Assembly (NCBI RefSeq): GCF_027943255.1
Contig: NC_072893.1
Span: forward strand, 131,873,784 to 131,937,783
Source of the DNA: Anastrepha obliqua
Taxonomy: Eukaryota; Arthropoda; Insecta; Diptera; Tephritidae
Length of the DNA: 64,000 nt
Direction: 5' to 3'
Part shown: positions 1-14,000 of the stretch, one piece after another
Numbering within the stretch: position 1 is the first letter of the stretch
How the letters are laid out: every line of letters starts with the position of its first letter
Notes under the pieces: generated by a model
What the model was told of the DNA's origin: nothing
The model's input: only the letters and a program-made list of their open reading frames with translations
The model's database searches: none
Made by a program: the position numbers and the translations under genes

Positions 1-928
1 GGATCTCGCTCCACATAAGCCACATATAATTTTAGACGTAGCCTATTCTGATGTAAGATCACGCATTGCCTCGTAAAACTCTGGTATGGGTAATGTTTAT
101 GCTGCTACAACAACCATGACAAGAAGAATTTCAACACTGGGGAGCTCTTTTCCTTCCTTTTTCATCACGAGTAGGTACTGAGTCACTCGCGAGACCGAAC
201 TACTAAAGAAGAGCTGGCTTAAAAACATTAACGAATATCCAGTCGTTTTCTCCTTCTCGTGCGATCTGATACCAGTTCCATCACCGAGGATCCTTTCACT
301 TTCATTTCCAGCAGGCGTCGAATCGAAAATAAGTTACAAACATCACAATCTCACTTGCGGTGCCATTTGGCTATTGCACCTTAGATCTTTTTCTGCCTCC
401 CCCATCTGAAAATGATTGTAAAATCAAAATTTTACTATCGCAACGACGGAATCACTTGTAAAGGTGCAACAAGCACTCATATGAAAAGTCTTTGGTCGCA
501 TCATCTTCTCTGCGGTCATAGTCTTATCTGAATTTTAGTTTTTTTGGTTGGTTGCGGGGAAAACTTTAATATAATGTATATTGCTTTGAAAAAAAAGGTT
601 AAAAGGGGGGGATAGAGGGGTGTATCCCCATCTTAAAACTGAAAACCGAACCTGCCGGAGGCTTATAGTTTTAAAGTAATTTAATTTTAAAGTTCTCTAA
701 TTTAGCGAAAAGTTGATGTTGCCATACGCCTGAAATAAAAACGAAGTTCGTATGCAGGGATGTTCAGTGGAAGGTTCATTGTAAAACTGCAGTATTTTTT
801 ACTGTAATATAAAATTGAGAAATATTTTTGAAAATCAAAATATACAACTCATTTAAACTTAAAAACAATGATATTAAGCGTATCACAAAAAAATAATAAA
901 GTAAGTAAAATTAAATTAAATTAATTAA

Positions 929-1045
929 CACAGTATTTTTGCGTAGAACTCCTTATCGCGAACTCCTTATCGCGCTTCAAAAAAATAACCCTCCTCAGTT
1001 GAACTCCGGCTACGCAATCCACAGTATTTTTGCGTAGAACTCCTT
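929..1045. repeat. 26-bp direct repeat, 91 bp apart
   Basis: The sequence starting CACAGTATTTTTGCGTAG occurs at 929-954 and again at 1020-1045. Between the copies a 13-14-bp piece (GAACTCCTTATCGCG) is itself repeated in tandem at 947-975. No function is apparent; it looks like replication slippage or a local duplication. Confidence 0.7.
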
Positions 1046-2288
1046 TCCGTGTTAAAACCATTGAACCCAAAATTAAAACATCATATGCGTGTATGTAGTA
1101 AGGAGGCACAATAACCCCCATCCCCATCATTAACACTAAACTTAAATTCTTAATTTTTGTTCATATTTTTGTTTCATTTGCAGGCATCCGGCAACACCAT
1201 ATTGTTGTCATTCCAATCTTCTTCTTATTCGCGTATGAAATTGGAAAGTGATTGTATGGACAAATGAATTTGCATTTAATTTTAATAGAAATAATTCGAA
1301 TATAAGCATAAAACAGTAAAAACACGCGTGTGAGTGTATATTTGGTGAATTTTAGTGAAGTGTTAAAAAATATATAGTGTAATGTGGCAAATTATAGAGA
1401 AGTACCAAAGGGCATTTTAAAGGCAAATAATTATGAAATTATTATTTCCCGAATAATGTGGAGTTATAAAGAGTGTTCCTTAACACCTCATTAACATCTC
1501 CACCAAGTTTCATTAATAAAGACATAATAGTTTGCCAAAAATTGCCCAACATACATTATTCTAAATTCCAGCCTGGTTGCGTCTCAAGCACTCTCTTTCG
1601 CTGTGTCGTCTATCTTATAGCTCGGGTGGGATAAGGCCGTCTGGTTACATGAAAAAATCGTTTATTCCAGGTAAATGCACTCAAAGCACAAAGAGCCTTG
1701 TTCTAGGTTTTTTTTCCATGAACGCATGACCTTTTCTTCATTGAAACTGTGTAGTGCTTTAATGAAGTCCCTATCTGCGTTCCTTTTCTTCCTGTGGTAA
1801 TTTGGCACAGCTCTCAGTGAGGTGAGGACTTCCTTTTAAAAATTAATATTACTTCTTAGAACATAATTGCTATATTATCGTTTTATTTGTTGTTGTTATT
1901 TCTATTTCGCCCTTTCACACTCTTCGACATCTTTCGACATCTGCGATATTTGCTCTTTGGCTTTGGTTTGTTGCTTTGCATTTTCTATGCATTTGCGGTC
2001 TTCAGTGAGTAATTGTTGTTGGTAAGTTGGCAGTTTGTTTTGCTTAATACCCATTTGTAGTTGTTGCTCTTTCGCACGATAACTTTTCATTAATGCAAAC
2101 ACAAACACAAACAAAAAAAAACAAAAAACAAATTAATGGCAAAAAACCTTTTAATGCCCACAAAAGTATCCACAAACTCAACAACAAATATTTCAAGAGA
2201 ACAGCAACAGCATGTCAAGCAGCGCAACGAAGTAGAGAAGAAGCGTAAATGTAGCAGCAATACGAACGACACCAACAAAAACACCTAA

Positions 2289-2316
2289 GGGGGGGGGGGG
2301 GGGGGGGGGGGGGGGG
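2289..2316 (+). repeat. 28-base poly-G run
   Basis: An uninterrupted run of 28 G residues is visible. The minus strand reads as poly-C, so an artefactual minus-strand ORF shows a polyproline stretch. Such runs can form G-quadruplexes and are prone to length errors in sequencing, so the exact count should be treated with caution. Confidence 0.85.
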
Positions 2317-4446
2317 TATGGAAACTAAAATCGTTAATAGCGAAAAATTAAAAATCAACAACAACACAAAAGAAGTAAGAGCAGTAGTAAAATAAATTGT
2401 GTGATACCAAGAGGCAAGGGAGAAGAAGAAGAAGCAGAAGCAGCAGATGAGTGCCAAATGACAGCGCTGGTGTACGCTCGCGAATGTCTTTGTGTTAGTG
2501 CTTTTGTCCCTTCAAATGCGTGCTGTTTACTGATGACAACTGTGCATAAATCAACAACAACAAGGACAACAAGGACAGGAGTAACATCAGTAACAACAAT
2601 CATGGCAACAGCCAGAGCGTCAAAGTAATAATAATAATTTTAACGGAACTGCGAAAAACACTGTGAACTACCATCGCCGCAAACAATGTTGCCAAATGTT
2701 TCAGCTGCATTCAGCTTCGCGCGCCTCGCTCCGTGCCGTTTTACTGCTGATTTGCTTTAATGAAATGTGTACTACGTAAACAAACTCGCAACGAAAACAA
2801 CAACAAGAAACAAACTAAAAACCAACAAACATAAGCAAATATGAAAATAACAAGAAAACGAAGAAGAAGCAGAAGCAGCGTAATAACGTCAGCTTCAACG
2901 GTAACACAGTAAGCTTTACGAGCATACAGTAGACGGCAAAAGTAAATTACTACGTTAAAGGAAATGAGAAATGAAGATAAAAATGAAACAGTGATAATGA
3001 AAAGTGCTGGTAGCGGCAATAAAGACACGCATCAATGCAATAACAACAAAAAGTACTATCGCTACTATAACTACTGGCATCGTAAAAATGCGAACGCAGC
3101 ATGCAAATTACTTGTTTGTTGTTGTCGTTGGTGGTTATCATTCGGCAAGTTTCATAGGGAAAGGCATAAGTATATGAAGAGGAAATCTGCAAAAAGTTCA
3201 AAAAGGGTAGTGTGTTTAGGGTCAGCAGAGTATTTGTGCAAACAGGATTTTAATTGGAATTTATGGTGAAGAGAGTTTAGCGCCTGGAAGATGTGGCTTC
3301 TATTTATTGTATATATTTAATATACATGTATGTATTTTACATTTAGCAATTGTAACACACAATCCTTCTAAGGTGTTCTGTTTTTATTGTGTTTTATTAC
3401 TATGAAATATTTATTGAAAGCACCAAAATGGATACTTTTTCACAAAGTTACGCCTTTATTAAATTATTTATTTCAACATTTTTCTTCTTTCGAAGTTCTT
3501 TCTTTAAACTTAAAAAAGTGTCTGAAAAATATGCCAACTTACAAATTTTTACTTTTATTTCAAAAAAAATATATATTTGTTTTTGTGATAATAAAATTAG
3601 TATGCTTATTTGTTATTATAAAAAGCAATAAAAAATTATATTAGTTCCAAAAAGAAAAATCGTCACGGTATTAACTTTTCTCTAAAAGCTATTTCAAAAA
3701 TTTTAAAATATAAATTTCCATCTTACTGCACGAACTTTGACGATTTTTTTCTAAAAAAATATTTTTCCTAGAAAATTAAGCAATTTGTTTTATTTATTTA
3801 AAAATTTTTCATTTATAATGAATCGAATCGAAAATATTTGAAAAACAGTAAAAATGCAATGTTTTTAATGATTAATTTCTAAATGTAACCGTATTTTTTA
3901 GACAAATATTATTTAAAACAGAAAAACGTTTTCTTAGTAAAATATTAAAAAAAATATATATAATGAAAAAGCAAATATCTGATTTTTTTCGGCAAATACT
4001 TATGAAAAAAACTAGTTTTAAATATCAAGGAAATTATTTTGAAATTTTTTTCAAAATTTCGGTTAACCATAAAAGGTTTAATTAAAACATTAAAATGAAA
4101 AATGTAAGAAAAAACTTTTAGAAAATTTTAGGATATATTTTTTAAATGCAAGAATATTTAAAAGCAATATATTTTACTTAAAAATTTAAATTAAAAAAAT
4201 AACAAAAAATATTTATAAAATTTAAGCAAATCCTGTTATCCTACATTTATTAAATTTTTTTTTTTAATTAAGGTATTAATGTAAAATTTTTTTCTTTAAT
4301 CTGCTATAATAATTTTCAACAATTTGATTTTCTTTCCTAGTTATTTATTTTTTAAATGTTTTTTCTTAGGTTAAGCTAAATAAATATAAAATTATTATTT
4401 TTCTTTTTTCCAAAATTTTCATTTTTCTCTTATGACTTTTCTTTTC

Positions 4447-5075
4447 TAGTCAGTTAGTAGACCCGCGTCGAGTACAGACGAAAATGCTTCATAGTTTAGA
4501 AAACTGCACGAAATAGTAGATGAGATAGCAAAAAGTGCTGTGAGACTACCATTTGAACAAGAGAACGACATTCCAAAACCGCTAAACCCAATATACAACG
4601 AAATGGACGACCACATGAAAAGACAAGTGGAAGCTAGGTGGACTAACCTGACCACATGCAAAACAGCAAAAGTCATGTGTAGAACTAACGACAAAAAACT
4701 GACTCAATTCGTACTTACGCTCTCGCGAAAGGAATGCAGAACTATCATAGGTATGCTAACAGGCCACAATCTATTCGCTGCACATGCATACAAGATAGGG
4801 ATTGCTAACACGGACAAATGCAGAAAATGCAGAGAGGATGCTGAGGAGACTTTAGAAAGCATTATTGAAAACGCGACTAAGATGCCTGGGAGCCCCACTG
4901 TTTGAGGGTCTGGAAGACGTCTCAAAAGCGGAGCTCCCAGCCCTACTTAGATTCGCCAAAAGCGCTGACATCCTACATGATGTCTACTTTAGGTATTCAT
5001 AGAGGTCGGTCTCCATCTGGTATCGCTAGGGTCTATGCGTGGCTTATTGCCAACCAAGCTAACCTAACCTAACCT
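4447..5075 (+). mobile_element. Decayed 3' end of a non-LTR (LINE) retrotransposon
   Basis: An ORF at 4540-4905 (121 aa) reads into the typical C-terminal tail of RNase H-bearing LINE ORF2 proteins: an LTGHNLFAAHAYKIG-type motif followed by a CRKCREDAEET zinc-knuckle-like cluster. The usual Cys-Pro block after it is damaged. Reading continues in another frame (LGAPLFEGLEDVSKAELP, from about 4886), so there is at least one frameshift or small deletion. Stops also lie upstream near 4447-4540. The copy ends at about 5075 in a tail of CCTAA units. It is 5' truncated, as is usual for LINE insertions. The clade is not assigned with certainty; Jockey, I and R1-like elements share this C-terminal layout. 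Confidence 0.7.
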
Positions 5076-5077
5076 TA
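5055..5077 (+). repeat. CCTAA-repeat tail of the LINE remnant
   Basis: The 3' end of the LINE copy reads as about three CCTAA units, with flanking partial units. This is the complement of the canonical arthropod telomere repeat TTAGG, which Diptera are known to have lost. It is more simply explained as the element's own tail, generated during target-primed reverse transcription. Confidence 0.6.
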
Positions 5078-5079
5078 GA

Positions 5080-8000
5080 AAACTGTAGTTGTCAGGACAC
5101 ACTTGCGCCTACCCTCTTTTTTAATAAAGTTTGGTTGCTTTGAGTGATTTGTCTGCTGAACAACTGAGTAATTTAGTAGAATGTAGGCAGTAATATGCAA
5201 AGATGTGTAAGCGCATTGGCACGGCGAAATTTTTAAAGAAATCCTCTACCCATCTGGCCAACAGATTGCCAGTGTCTTGCCAAAATACTGCACTTTGCTA
5301 CTCTAAGCAATTATCCTTTTTCGCTCATACCTTTCACTGTTTCTCCGATCTACACTTTCTTACATCCTTTCTGTCTTTGCCTATCTTTCCTTCTCAGCAC
5401 AACCTTCTACGCATTGCAGTGTTACAAAGCCACCCTGTGTCACCGCGCCTGTTTGTGCGTAAGAAAAATCTGACTTTCCGCTTAAGTATAAATGAATTTA
5501 TAATGTCGCTTGCGAAAATGCGTAATAACAAGTTGCATACTTTTAGGCATTCGCGTCGAGTTGACGCTGACATTAAACTAATTGAAAGTTTAGTGTAAGG
5601 TGTGGCGGCGCGGTGGCAAGTTTTGAAAAAGCTTGCAAATCTTTGACAGTTGCGACAAATTAATAAAATTAAAATAGTTAGCTTTCAGTGTTTTGAGCAC
5701 GTGTATACTTTCAGGCGCTGTGCGGGTGCGTACAAGCGGTGGAGTAGCAGTGAACTTGGAAGATAATTACACGTTGAAAGCAAGAGTGGCTTGTAAGGTT
5801 GTGTCTAATGACTAAAAATTTGATTGGGGCATTGGTGAGTAGGTAAAGGAAAAAGTGTTAGGATTTGCATATATTTTTGAAACTTTGTCTTGGAAACAAA
5901 AATATTTGTTTTACAAAAAGTGTGAATCAAGGATTTAGGTTAATTTGAGCTTATTATTTACAATTTAATTTAAGTAGATTTTATAATAACCTCTTTAGTA
6001 ATTTTTCATGAAAAATGCTGTGAAACAAGAAGTAAAATTAAAACAAAAATAAAAAAACAAGCGGTAAAAAAGTACAAAATCTGGTGTAAATACTCTCAGT
6101 CGAAATTCAAAAGGAACTTATTTAACATTTGTATTAGCTGGCTACTAATTTGTGTACGTTTTAAACGATTTTATATCAATAATCCATTAGTATTTTCATA
6201 AATTGTGTCGATTATTCGATTAATTTGATCGATAGCTGCAAAAACTAATTTTAAAAACTAATAGGCACGAGTTTTAAATTATCCTTATATAGATATGATT
6301 AACAAGCTAACTTCTATAGGCAGTAAATATATTCGATATATAGCTTTCCTGGTTGGTTGATTGGCTTGTTAGAGTTAATTAATCGATGTAACGATATATT
6401 CCACTCTAACCAATAAATTTTTTTAAGCCAAGCACTAATTTACCGACTTTTATAACAATCTCGTTAATAATTCATCGAGTTTTATAACACAATCTGTTTT
6501 TAAAAATGATGGATAACACTTGTACACTACGTTGAGCAGTGATTTACAACGCAATATAAACCAATTAGTTTAATTATTAATTTTTTATATGTAATCGATA
6601 AAAAACTGTACTTTTATCGATAGCTTAACCGATAAATATTTCACCGCATTAAAAATCTAATCAAAAGTATAAAAGCTTGTCATCGTGATCTTTGACCTTC
6701 GAAAATAACTAATTGTATGCGGAACCAAAAAATACTTTTTGGCGGTTACACTCTAGCACCACACAATAAAACGAAATTGCAAACCGCTTTTAAATGGACA
6801 CCGCAGCAACGTTGCAATCGAAATCAATTTGCATCGTATTTGATTTTCGGTTATATAATATACGAATTTGTTGCATACATTTGGGCGGACACACCTAAGA
6901 TTACGCAAATTTAAATATGATTAACAGCGTTATTTCAATTATAAAACTAAATGAAAATGGCGAAAACAATTTCAAATGCTAGATTTATTTGAAACGAGTG
7001 GCTTTCGGGCGCATTTTTGTGTGCAAATTTATTGAATCGTTCATTTGCGAAGTGCACAGCACATTTTGCAAATGCACGTATTGCTTAACCAGTCAACTCA
7101 TTCACATTCAAATTAATTGAATGGCACTGGCGCATGGCATGCACATTTACATGTGTTAAAATTTTAAGTCAGTAAATTCCAAAGGCAAATAGTTCATGAA
7201 TACTACATATTTTTAGGCGCTAAACATGTGAGCAAAGCTGGCTACATCTATTTGTTATTTTTAAATTTATGTTTTAACAAATCCATAAAATCGTTGGAAG
7301 TTTTTCGCCAGTCAATTGGTCTGCCTATGTAAACATATTTATATAAGAAAGTACAAAAGTAAATAAAACTCTGTGTGGACCCAAAAGTTGACTAAGGTGC
7401 CTAATATTTGCCAGTGTTGTTTGTGTCTGTTTTGCTGTTTTTTAGTGAGAATTTAATAAACTCTGAATCACTTTGGCAAACTTTTTTTTGCTGCGCTCTT
7501 CTACCTGTTTCTATTTCTTTTTCTTCACTTATTTGTCTTTTTCCTTTTACTTGGCTTCCAGCATTTGCGCAATACCAATATAAAATGAGTATGTGAAAAA
7601 TCGTCTGCCGTAAATAAAAATCACTAAGAATCATTTTCGAACTGTGCGTACGTGTATGCGTGGATTTGTCTGGTGATGCGCATAAAAGTAGACTACATTT
7701 AGCGAAAGTAAAGCTTAAAAACGCTTGCATAACTGTTACTTAAGTGTTTGCCTGGCTGAGCCAGTGTTGACTTGGCAAGCGCCCTAAAGTATGTACTAAA
7801 TAAGTGTGATTGCGTCAGTATGTAGCTAAAGATTTATGCCTGTATTGTGTTTATTCACACATACATAGTTAGCAGCCCTACTGCCTATTTGTGGTGATTG
7901 CGCTTTGCCGAAGGCCTTTGAGTAACATTTTATGCACACACACTCACGACCGCATATATGCATATACTATAGATGTATGTACACTAGCAATCAATCGTTT

Positions 8001-11000
8001 TCAATTACTCATAATTACCGCATTGACCTCAAAAAGCTGCACTTAAGCTTAAATAAATTTGTTTTCAATAAACTTTTGAACCAAGCTGAAGGATATCAAT
8101 CTCAACCACAGCCCCTGCCTTTGACGTTATAGTTCATAGGCGTTAACCGCGCCTTTGACTACAGATTTTACACTACCCAGTTTGCATTCTCACTTTTCCT
8201 TCTTTGGCTTTTGTGCTTGCCTTCCACACTAACTACGTTTCCCGCCGCTCATGCCTCAAAGCTCAGCGAATTCAGCTAGTATGTAATTGCACATTTGCGT
8301 ATAAAATTAATTGCCAAATACCTTAAGCTGGTTGTAGCAAATTGTGTGCGAAATTTAGTTGACATTCAAGCGAATAAGGTAAATTTATTGTGATACTGCT
8401 TGGAAAAGTTATTTACCTTGGAAAATAGTGTAAAAAATAAAATAAAAATAGGATGCATTAAAGTAAATAATAAAAACAAATCAAATTGACAACGCCAAAA
8501 AGTATGCAAACATTTTGAATGAATTGCTTTTGAATTGAATTGAATTGAATTGAATTTGAAAATATTTTGAAGTTAATTGAAAGATAGTAGATTAAGATGT
8601 ATGGCTATCAAAATGCAAAAGTTATTTTAGGTGATAAAGGCTAACGCTACTCTCATGTTTATAAATGTATTAACAGCAATATTAGCGGGTGCATTTATAC
8701 ATAAACACATACATACATACATAAGTGCGTATACATATGTAGCTTTCTTTCCTCCTTGATTCAAGCTTAATTTGGTACTGATTTGTTAATTTTCTTTGAA
8801 AAAAAAAATGCACATCCGTCGACTAAAATGTGATTAATATTGAATATGAAGCGATAATGAAGCAGCTAATGCGAGGTTGAGCCAATATAAAAGAAGCAGA
8901 AGTTAGAATATTTTAAATTGCGCTTATCAACTCATATTAACATTAACTCTTCATTTCTGGAGCAAATTTAGCAGTTAATGAGCTGATTTTTCAAGATGAT
9001 GAAAAAGGGTAGCTATGCAACTTAAGGTATCAATAAGCATCTTACGAGTATTTAACTGTAAAATATTAACTGAAATTTATTACTTAGAGACGCAACAAAA
9101 AAAAAATGGTGCGAAATTTATATAATTTCTCTTTGTTGTTGTCTACTATTAGATGGCTATGCGAAGGAGCATGTAAATTACGAATGATGCATAAGTCATG
9201 AAAATTATATACATAAAAAGTGATATTTACAAATTTTGACCTAAATGTCGCATATTTTTGAGCTGCAACCATTTGCAATTTTTCGAAGACTATAATATTG
9301 AATACTTTCAGGAATCCTATAATAAGAATGCATTTTTTCCGCATCTTGAATGCTCTTTTTAAACCAACCTTAGTCAGCTTTTGTTGCTAGTTCGGAGATG
9401 AAATCCACCGACTGGCCTTTTAGTATTGAGGTCTTATGGTAAGTAATATTCTGACGTAACTGTAGATTTTTAAACCTCGGAATTATTTTTTAGTGCTTTG
9501 AAAAAAAATGTCCTTCAAATTTTCAATTATTTCATTGTTTCCTCGAAGATTTTTAGAGATTTCTGGTAGGTTTCTCAGGAAGTGAGGAGCTGAATTTGTT
9601 CCTTTTTGACAGCGACGCTGCTAATTGAAGCTGTAAGTTACAAAGTGTTCGGCTTATTGATCGACAATGAGGCAAGCTCGTCGAGGGAAGTAGAGGGATT
9701 CTAACATCAGTCATTCTTAGCAGCAAGCAGAATTTAATGGGATGTGCTTACAATTTCTTTCGCTGATATAAATCACTTGGGATTCTCAACTATTTTATGG
9801 AAACAGAAATAAAAAAAGAGGTGCACTCATGCACGCTAGTGTTACTTGAAGTGGTCCCAAAGCTATACAAAATATTAGGTTACATTTTTTGTTTCGGCGC
9901 TCGGCAGCAGATTTTTAATAAACTAGATTTTACCGGTAGACACTCTCAAGGCGGATATTTAAGTTTATGTAATTTTTCACATGAAATTGTTAACGGTCGT
10001 ATTTTGAGTAAAAATATTGAAACCTGTAACTAAATTTTTCAATGTTTTTTTAAAGCAACGTTCAGGCGCGTTTTTAAGAACACCCTTTATTTTTAAGTGA
10101 GTGAAATTTTTTACACTTTTCACGATTTTCAGCTGACTTTCAAAGCGCCACAACAAAGCAGCTCAGTAGGCTAACATCTCCTCTGCAGTCGATATCTCTT
10201 ATCTCACTCCTTCTCTTTCCTGTGCTTAAGCTCTCCTTCATGCTTTTCCTTGCATTGCCTGCTTTAGGCTAATGCTTAATTTCACATCAGCATTTACCCA
10301 TAATAGGATAATTTGCAACTTTTAACGTCGAAAACTGCCATTTTTTCTACCAGCATCCGTCTGTCATGCTTCCATTAAAAAATTCATTTGTTGGACTCAC
10401 CAGACTGCTGCTAAGTTCTCTGCTCTTCGAGCTACTTGTTCGCCAACTGACAGCTAAGCACCTTGACATTAATTAAGCGCCAAGTTCAAACTTTCATTAA
10501 TATTTTTCTTATTCACTTTTCTACGCACACAAACACATACACATACACACAAATACGAATGATTCTCTAGAGCTTTTCAGTCTTCATGAAAATTGATAAG
10601 CTCCAGTGAAGCAGAAAAATTTTGAATTTTTGCGCCTGCTTATGCGTTTTTTGTGGCGGCGCGGCGGCTGTGTGCCAATGCAATGAGTCTGCGTTGGTAT
10701 TGTAAGTAAAGACACTAAAGTTTGTGTGTGCCACGGAATGTTGGGAGGCTTATATGCCGCAGAAACACGGCGCAATTCAGTTGAACTGATTACAGCTGGC
10801 AGCCGGTGTTTATAATTCAAATTGAATTGAAGTAAACAAGACGGCGGCGCGGAGCAGTGCATGTTGAAGGGTTTCGCTGTAATGCTGTTAGATCGGGTGT
10901 GCACAGATAAAGCCATCGGATAAGTGTTGTTTTACCTGGTTGTTATGCAGCTTCACTGGTTATCGGCACATTTCACATCATCATTTCATTATTTCGGATC

Positions 11001-14000
11001 TCGACAGACTTCCCATTGTTTCGGTTTCTATCTAGCTTTCAATAAATATTTGCACGTAGTGAGGTTCAAAAATTTGGTATTCATTAGGCCATTGTGGCTT
11101 AATAATTACCGAAGTTCTGCATTACACAAAATGGCTAAAGAGTGAATGTTTACAGTGCAAATAAAAGGCATAAAAAGAGTTGTAAAAACTTGAGGCATAC
11201 ATTTATTTGTTTTAATTATTTGTTAATATTTGCTTACTGCTTCTGCTAGTGCACTACTTGGAAAATTTCGCGAAAAGATGTCTGCTCACAACCCGTAAGA
11301 GTTTGAACTGAGGTAGGAATTTGCGTCATGCGTTCGGTGAATGCGCTGAAAATCAAGTAGAAATTGAAGCAGACTTTCGTGGTAAAATCAACTTTAATAG
11401 CGAGGTTAATTTTTAGTTTGATAAGTTTGAGAATAAAACAAATTCCATACCAGGAATATTGACAATTCTCACGAAACTTTCGGGGTAATGGCGCGTATGT
11501 TCTTTGCTATGTGCTCGGCCGACGCACTTCTCCCCCATTGCGTGTATTTTTTGTATATTGGCAGGTGCCCTATCCTATCGTGCTTGAAAGCAGGGTGCAA
11601 CAATACCATGCCTTGTATAAACTTCCAAAAAACGACCTTTTTATGGTGTCAATTAGCAGAGCGGAATGGAGGGTCTAGATCTGTAAATAAGTTTAGAGAT
11701 TCGTCTATATATATACCCCGTGATTCCTAGGAGAAACAAGCGATCTCGATCCGCCTAATGCGTCTGAAAAGCCTCAGTTACAGGTCATATCGAACTGTTA
11801 CAAGACCAGATTTTACCTGGATTTAGGTTTTAAACTACAGCTACCGAAGATGTTCTTGGATGCCGATCGTATGTAGTTCAACTTAAAAGGTCTTATTCGC
11901 ATTACCAAAGCGACGCTTTATGTTTTAGAAAGTTGGGATACCTTTGGGGAAGCGACTGATCTCTAATGTGTGTTAGGAGCCCATCTGAACTTGGGCTTGG
12001 CAGGTGCGAGGCATTTTATACAAAAAACACCACGACACCCTTCGAAGAGTCATGCCCTACTAGAATTTGGAAGGCAGTGATACTAAAACTAAGTTACTGT
12101 CAGTTGAGCTTCCATATATCTTCGTACAGGTCACCAGCTACCGATACTTATACTTACATAAATGCTCCCTCTCAACTTAGCCAGTCTACAAGTCTTCCCG
12201 ACTAAAAGCTGCGCGCCAAACCACTCAACAACTCAGCTTTCCGACTTCTGGAAACAGAGAACTACCACCAAACGGCAGATCATTTTTTTTATTTCTTTTT
12301 ATATCAAGTTTTTTCTTGACAAAGATATCTCCGAAATTGAAACGGCCGCAGGGTGCCCATAAGACGCAGCTGAGTGTGATTTATAAATACCTGAATCTTT
12401 GATATTCTCAAGCTGCTGATGCTGATGAAATATTAACATTTTCTTTGTTTGTTTGTTTAAAATTGTTATAGCTACGAAATTCTAATGATTTTCATGTTTT
12501 TGTTTTGAAAATAAAAAAAATTTATATTAAAAAACAAGATTGTATAGTTCAAAAATTGTTGATACTCTCATAGAATACTTCAAAGCCTTGAAAAGTTTTC
12601 TCGTGCCATTGGTGTGCATTAATTTTGTTTGTCGAAGTTAAAAAAGTGATTAGTTGCCGTTTTATTTTCTTTCTTTCACAGCTTCAGAAATTCTTATCAG
12701 CTTGTCAGTTTGAATATTGCTTGTCATAAGAAGATGTCTGTTCCAAATAATCTCTTCCGCATCTTCTATACATTTTTGTTTTACTTTGTTTTTCGGCACA
12801 TCATTCACCCACTGGCAGCCATTAGCCTCCCTTCCCCTCAACCTTACCATCCTTTCCCCCTATAGTATTAAATGGTGCAACAAATTAGTGCGTATTACCT
12901 AAATATAAAAATTCACATACTTAAGTACGTACAATGCTGGTGTATGAAAGACTCTGCGGGGAAGCGTTGGAATTTCTTTGCTTTTGTATTTATTTGAATT
13001 TTCGCTAGTCATTGACTTTTTCTTCGTCCTTTGAAGCATTCATAATTGCGTTTAAATACCTTAATTAGGGTATATGGCCTTAGTGGGTGTAAGTATGTGC
13101 CTGATACTATTACTACCCTGCAGAGAAAACCTAATTTAGTGAAATAAACTGTCGATTCAGAATTACTGTTATTTTTTTCAATGCGAACTTTTTATACGTA
13201 GCCTCATCACGTCGCCAATAGCGAATTTGACACTTCTTACAATGTATATATGCATGCAGGTGTTTGGCTGAGCTCTTCCAATTTGTGGTAAGCGCCTTGA
13301 TATTCTTCCATAAATGTCAGAAAAACGCTCGGAGGTTCGCTAATATATAAAAAACCTTTTCTATTATTTAGTCGAGCACGAGCCCTACCGAATGGTGGTC
13401 ACGCACCAACTAATTTTGTCACTTAAAATGTAGTTATGAAAAATTAATCAGTTCCGAATATGGAAAAAGAATGCACGCAAACTAGTTTTGGTGATAAGTT
13501 TAATAGCACCGCTCCAATTCGAAGCTAGTTTTGTTGTTTTTCCCTACAGTGCATGCACACCTAACTTAGGTGTATGTGTGTTCGAATGTTATGTAAGCGA
13601 AAATTCCGTGCTAATACCATCTAATTAATGAATATCCAGCACAACATGGTGCAACACGTCGTATGATTAACATTTAATAATGACTGGTGAAATTAGGAGA
13701 GAGGGAGAGTAAGTTGCAGACGATGCTAATAATATGAGGCAATGACGTGTTTGTGGTGGTGCTAATGCTGAAGTGTGAGAAGTTAAGGTATTTTAAAACT
13801 TAGTAAATGGGCTGAAAAATGAGCATGACAAGCAGGATATTTGAAGGGGATGGGAAGTGGGTGTGGAAAGGATGTGAAGAAAAGATCAAAAGTAATAGAG
13901 GAGGGACAAAACTAAAAATGAAGCATTCATTTAAGTATATACTGATCAACAGAGGTTTATTGCATTTTAAGAGCTTCTAATGAAATCCTGCATACAAATT

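Larger units (their letters stand above)
1..4440. other. Non-coding, AT-rich flank with simple repeats
   Basis: I found no convincing gene here. It holds a short direct repeat (929-954 and 1020-1045), a G homopolymer (2289-2316), CAA/GAA-rich intron-like sequence around 2400-3100, and an extremely AT-rich, low-complexity block from about 3400 to 4440 that abuts a LINE remnant. The short ORFs present have low-complexity translations and no recognisable motifs. Confidence 0.6.

Noticed and set aside
5203..5598. 131-codon plus-strand ORF
   Set aside because: No recognisable domain, no splice or promoter context, and composition like the surrounding non-coding DNA.
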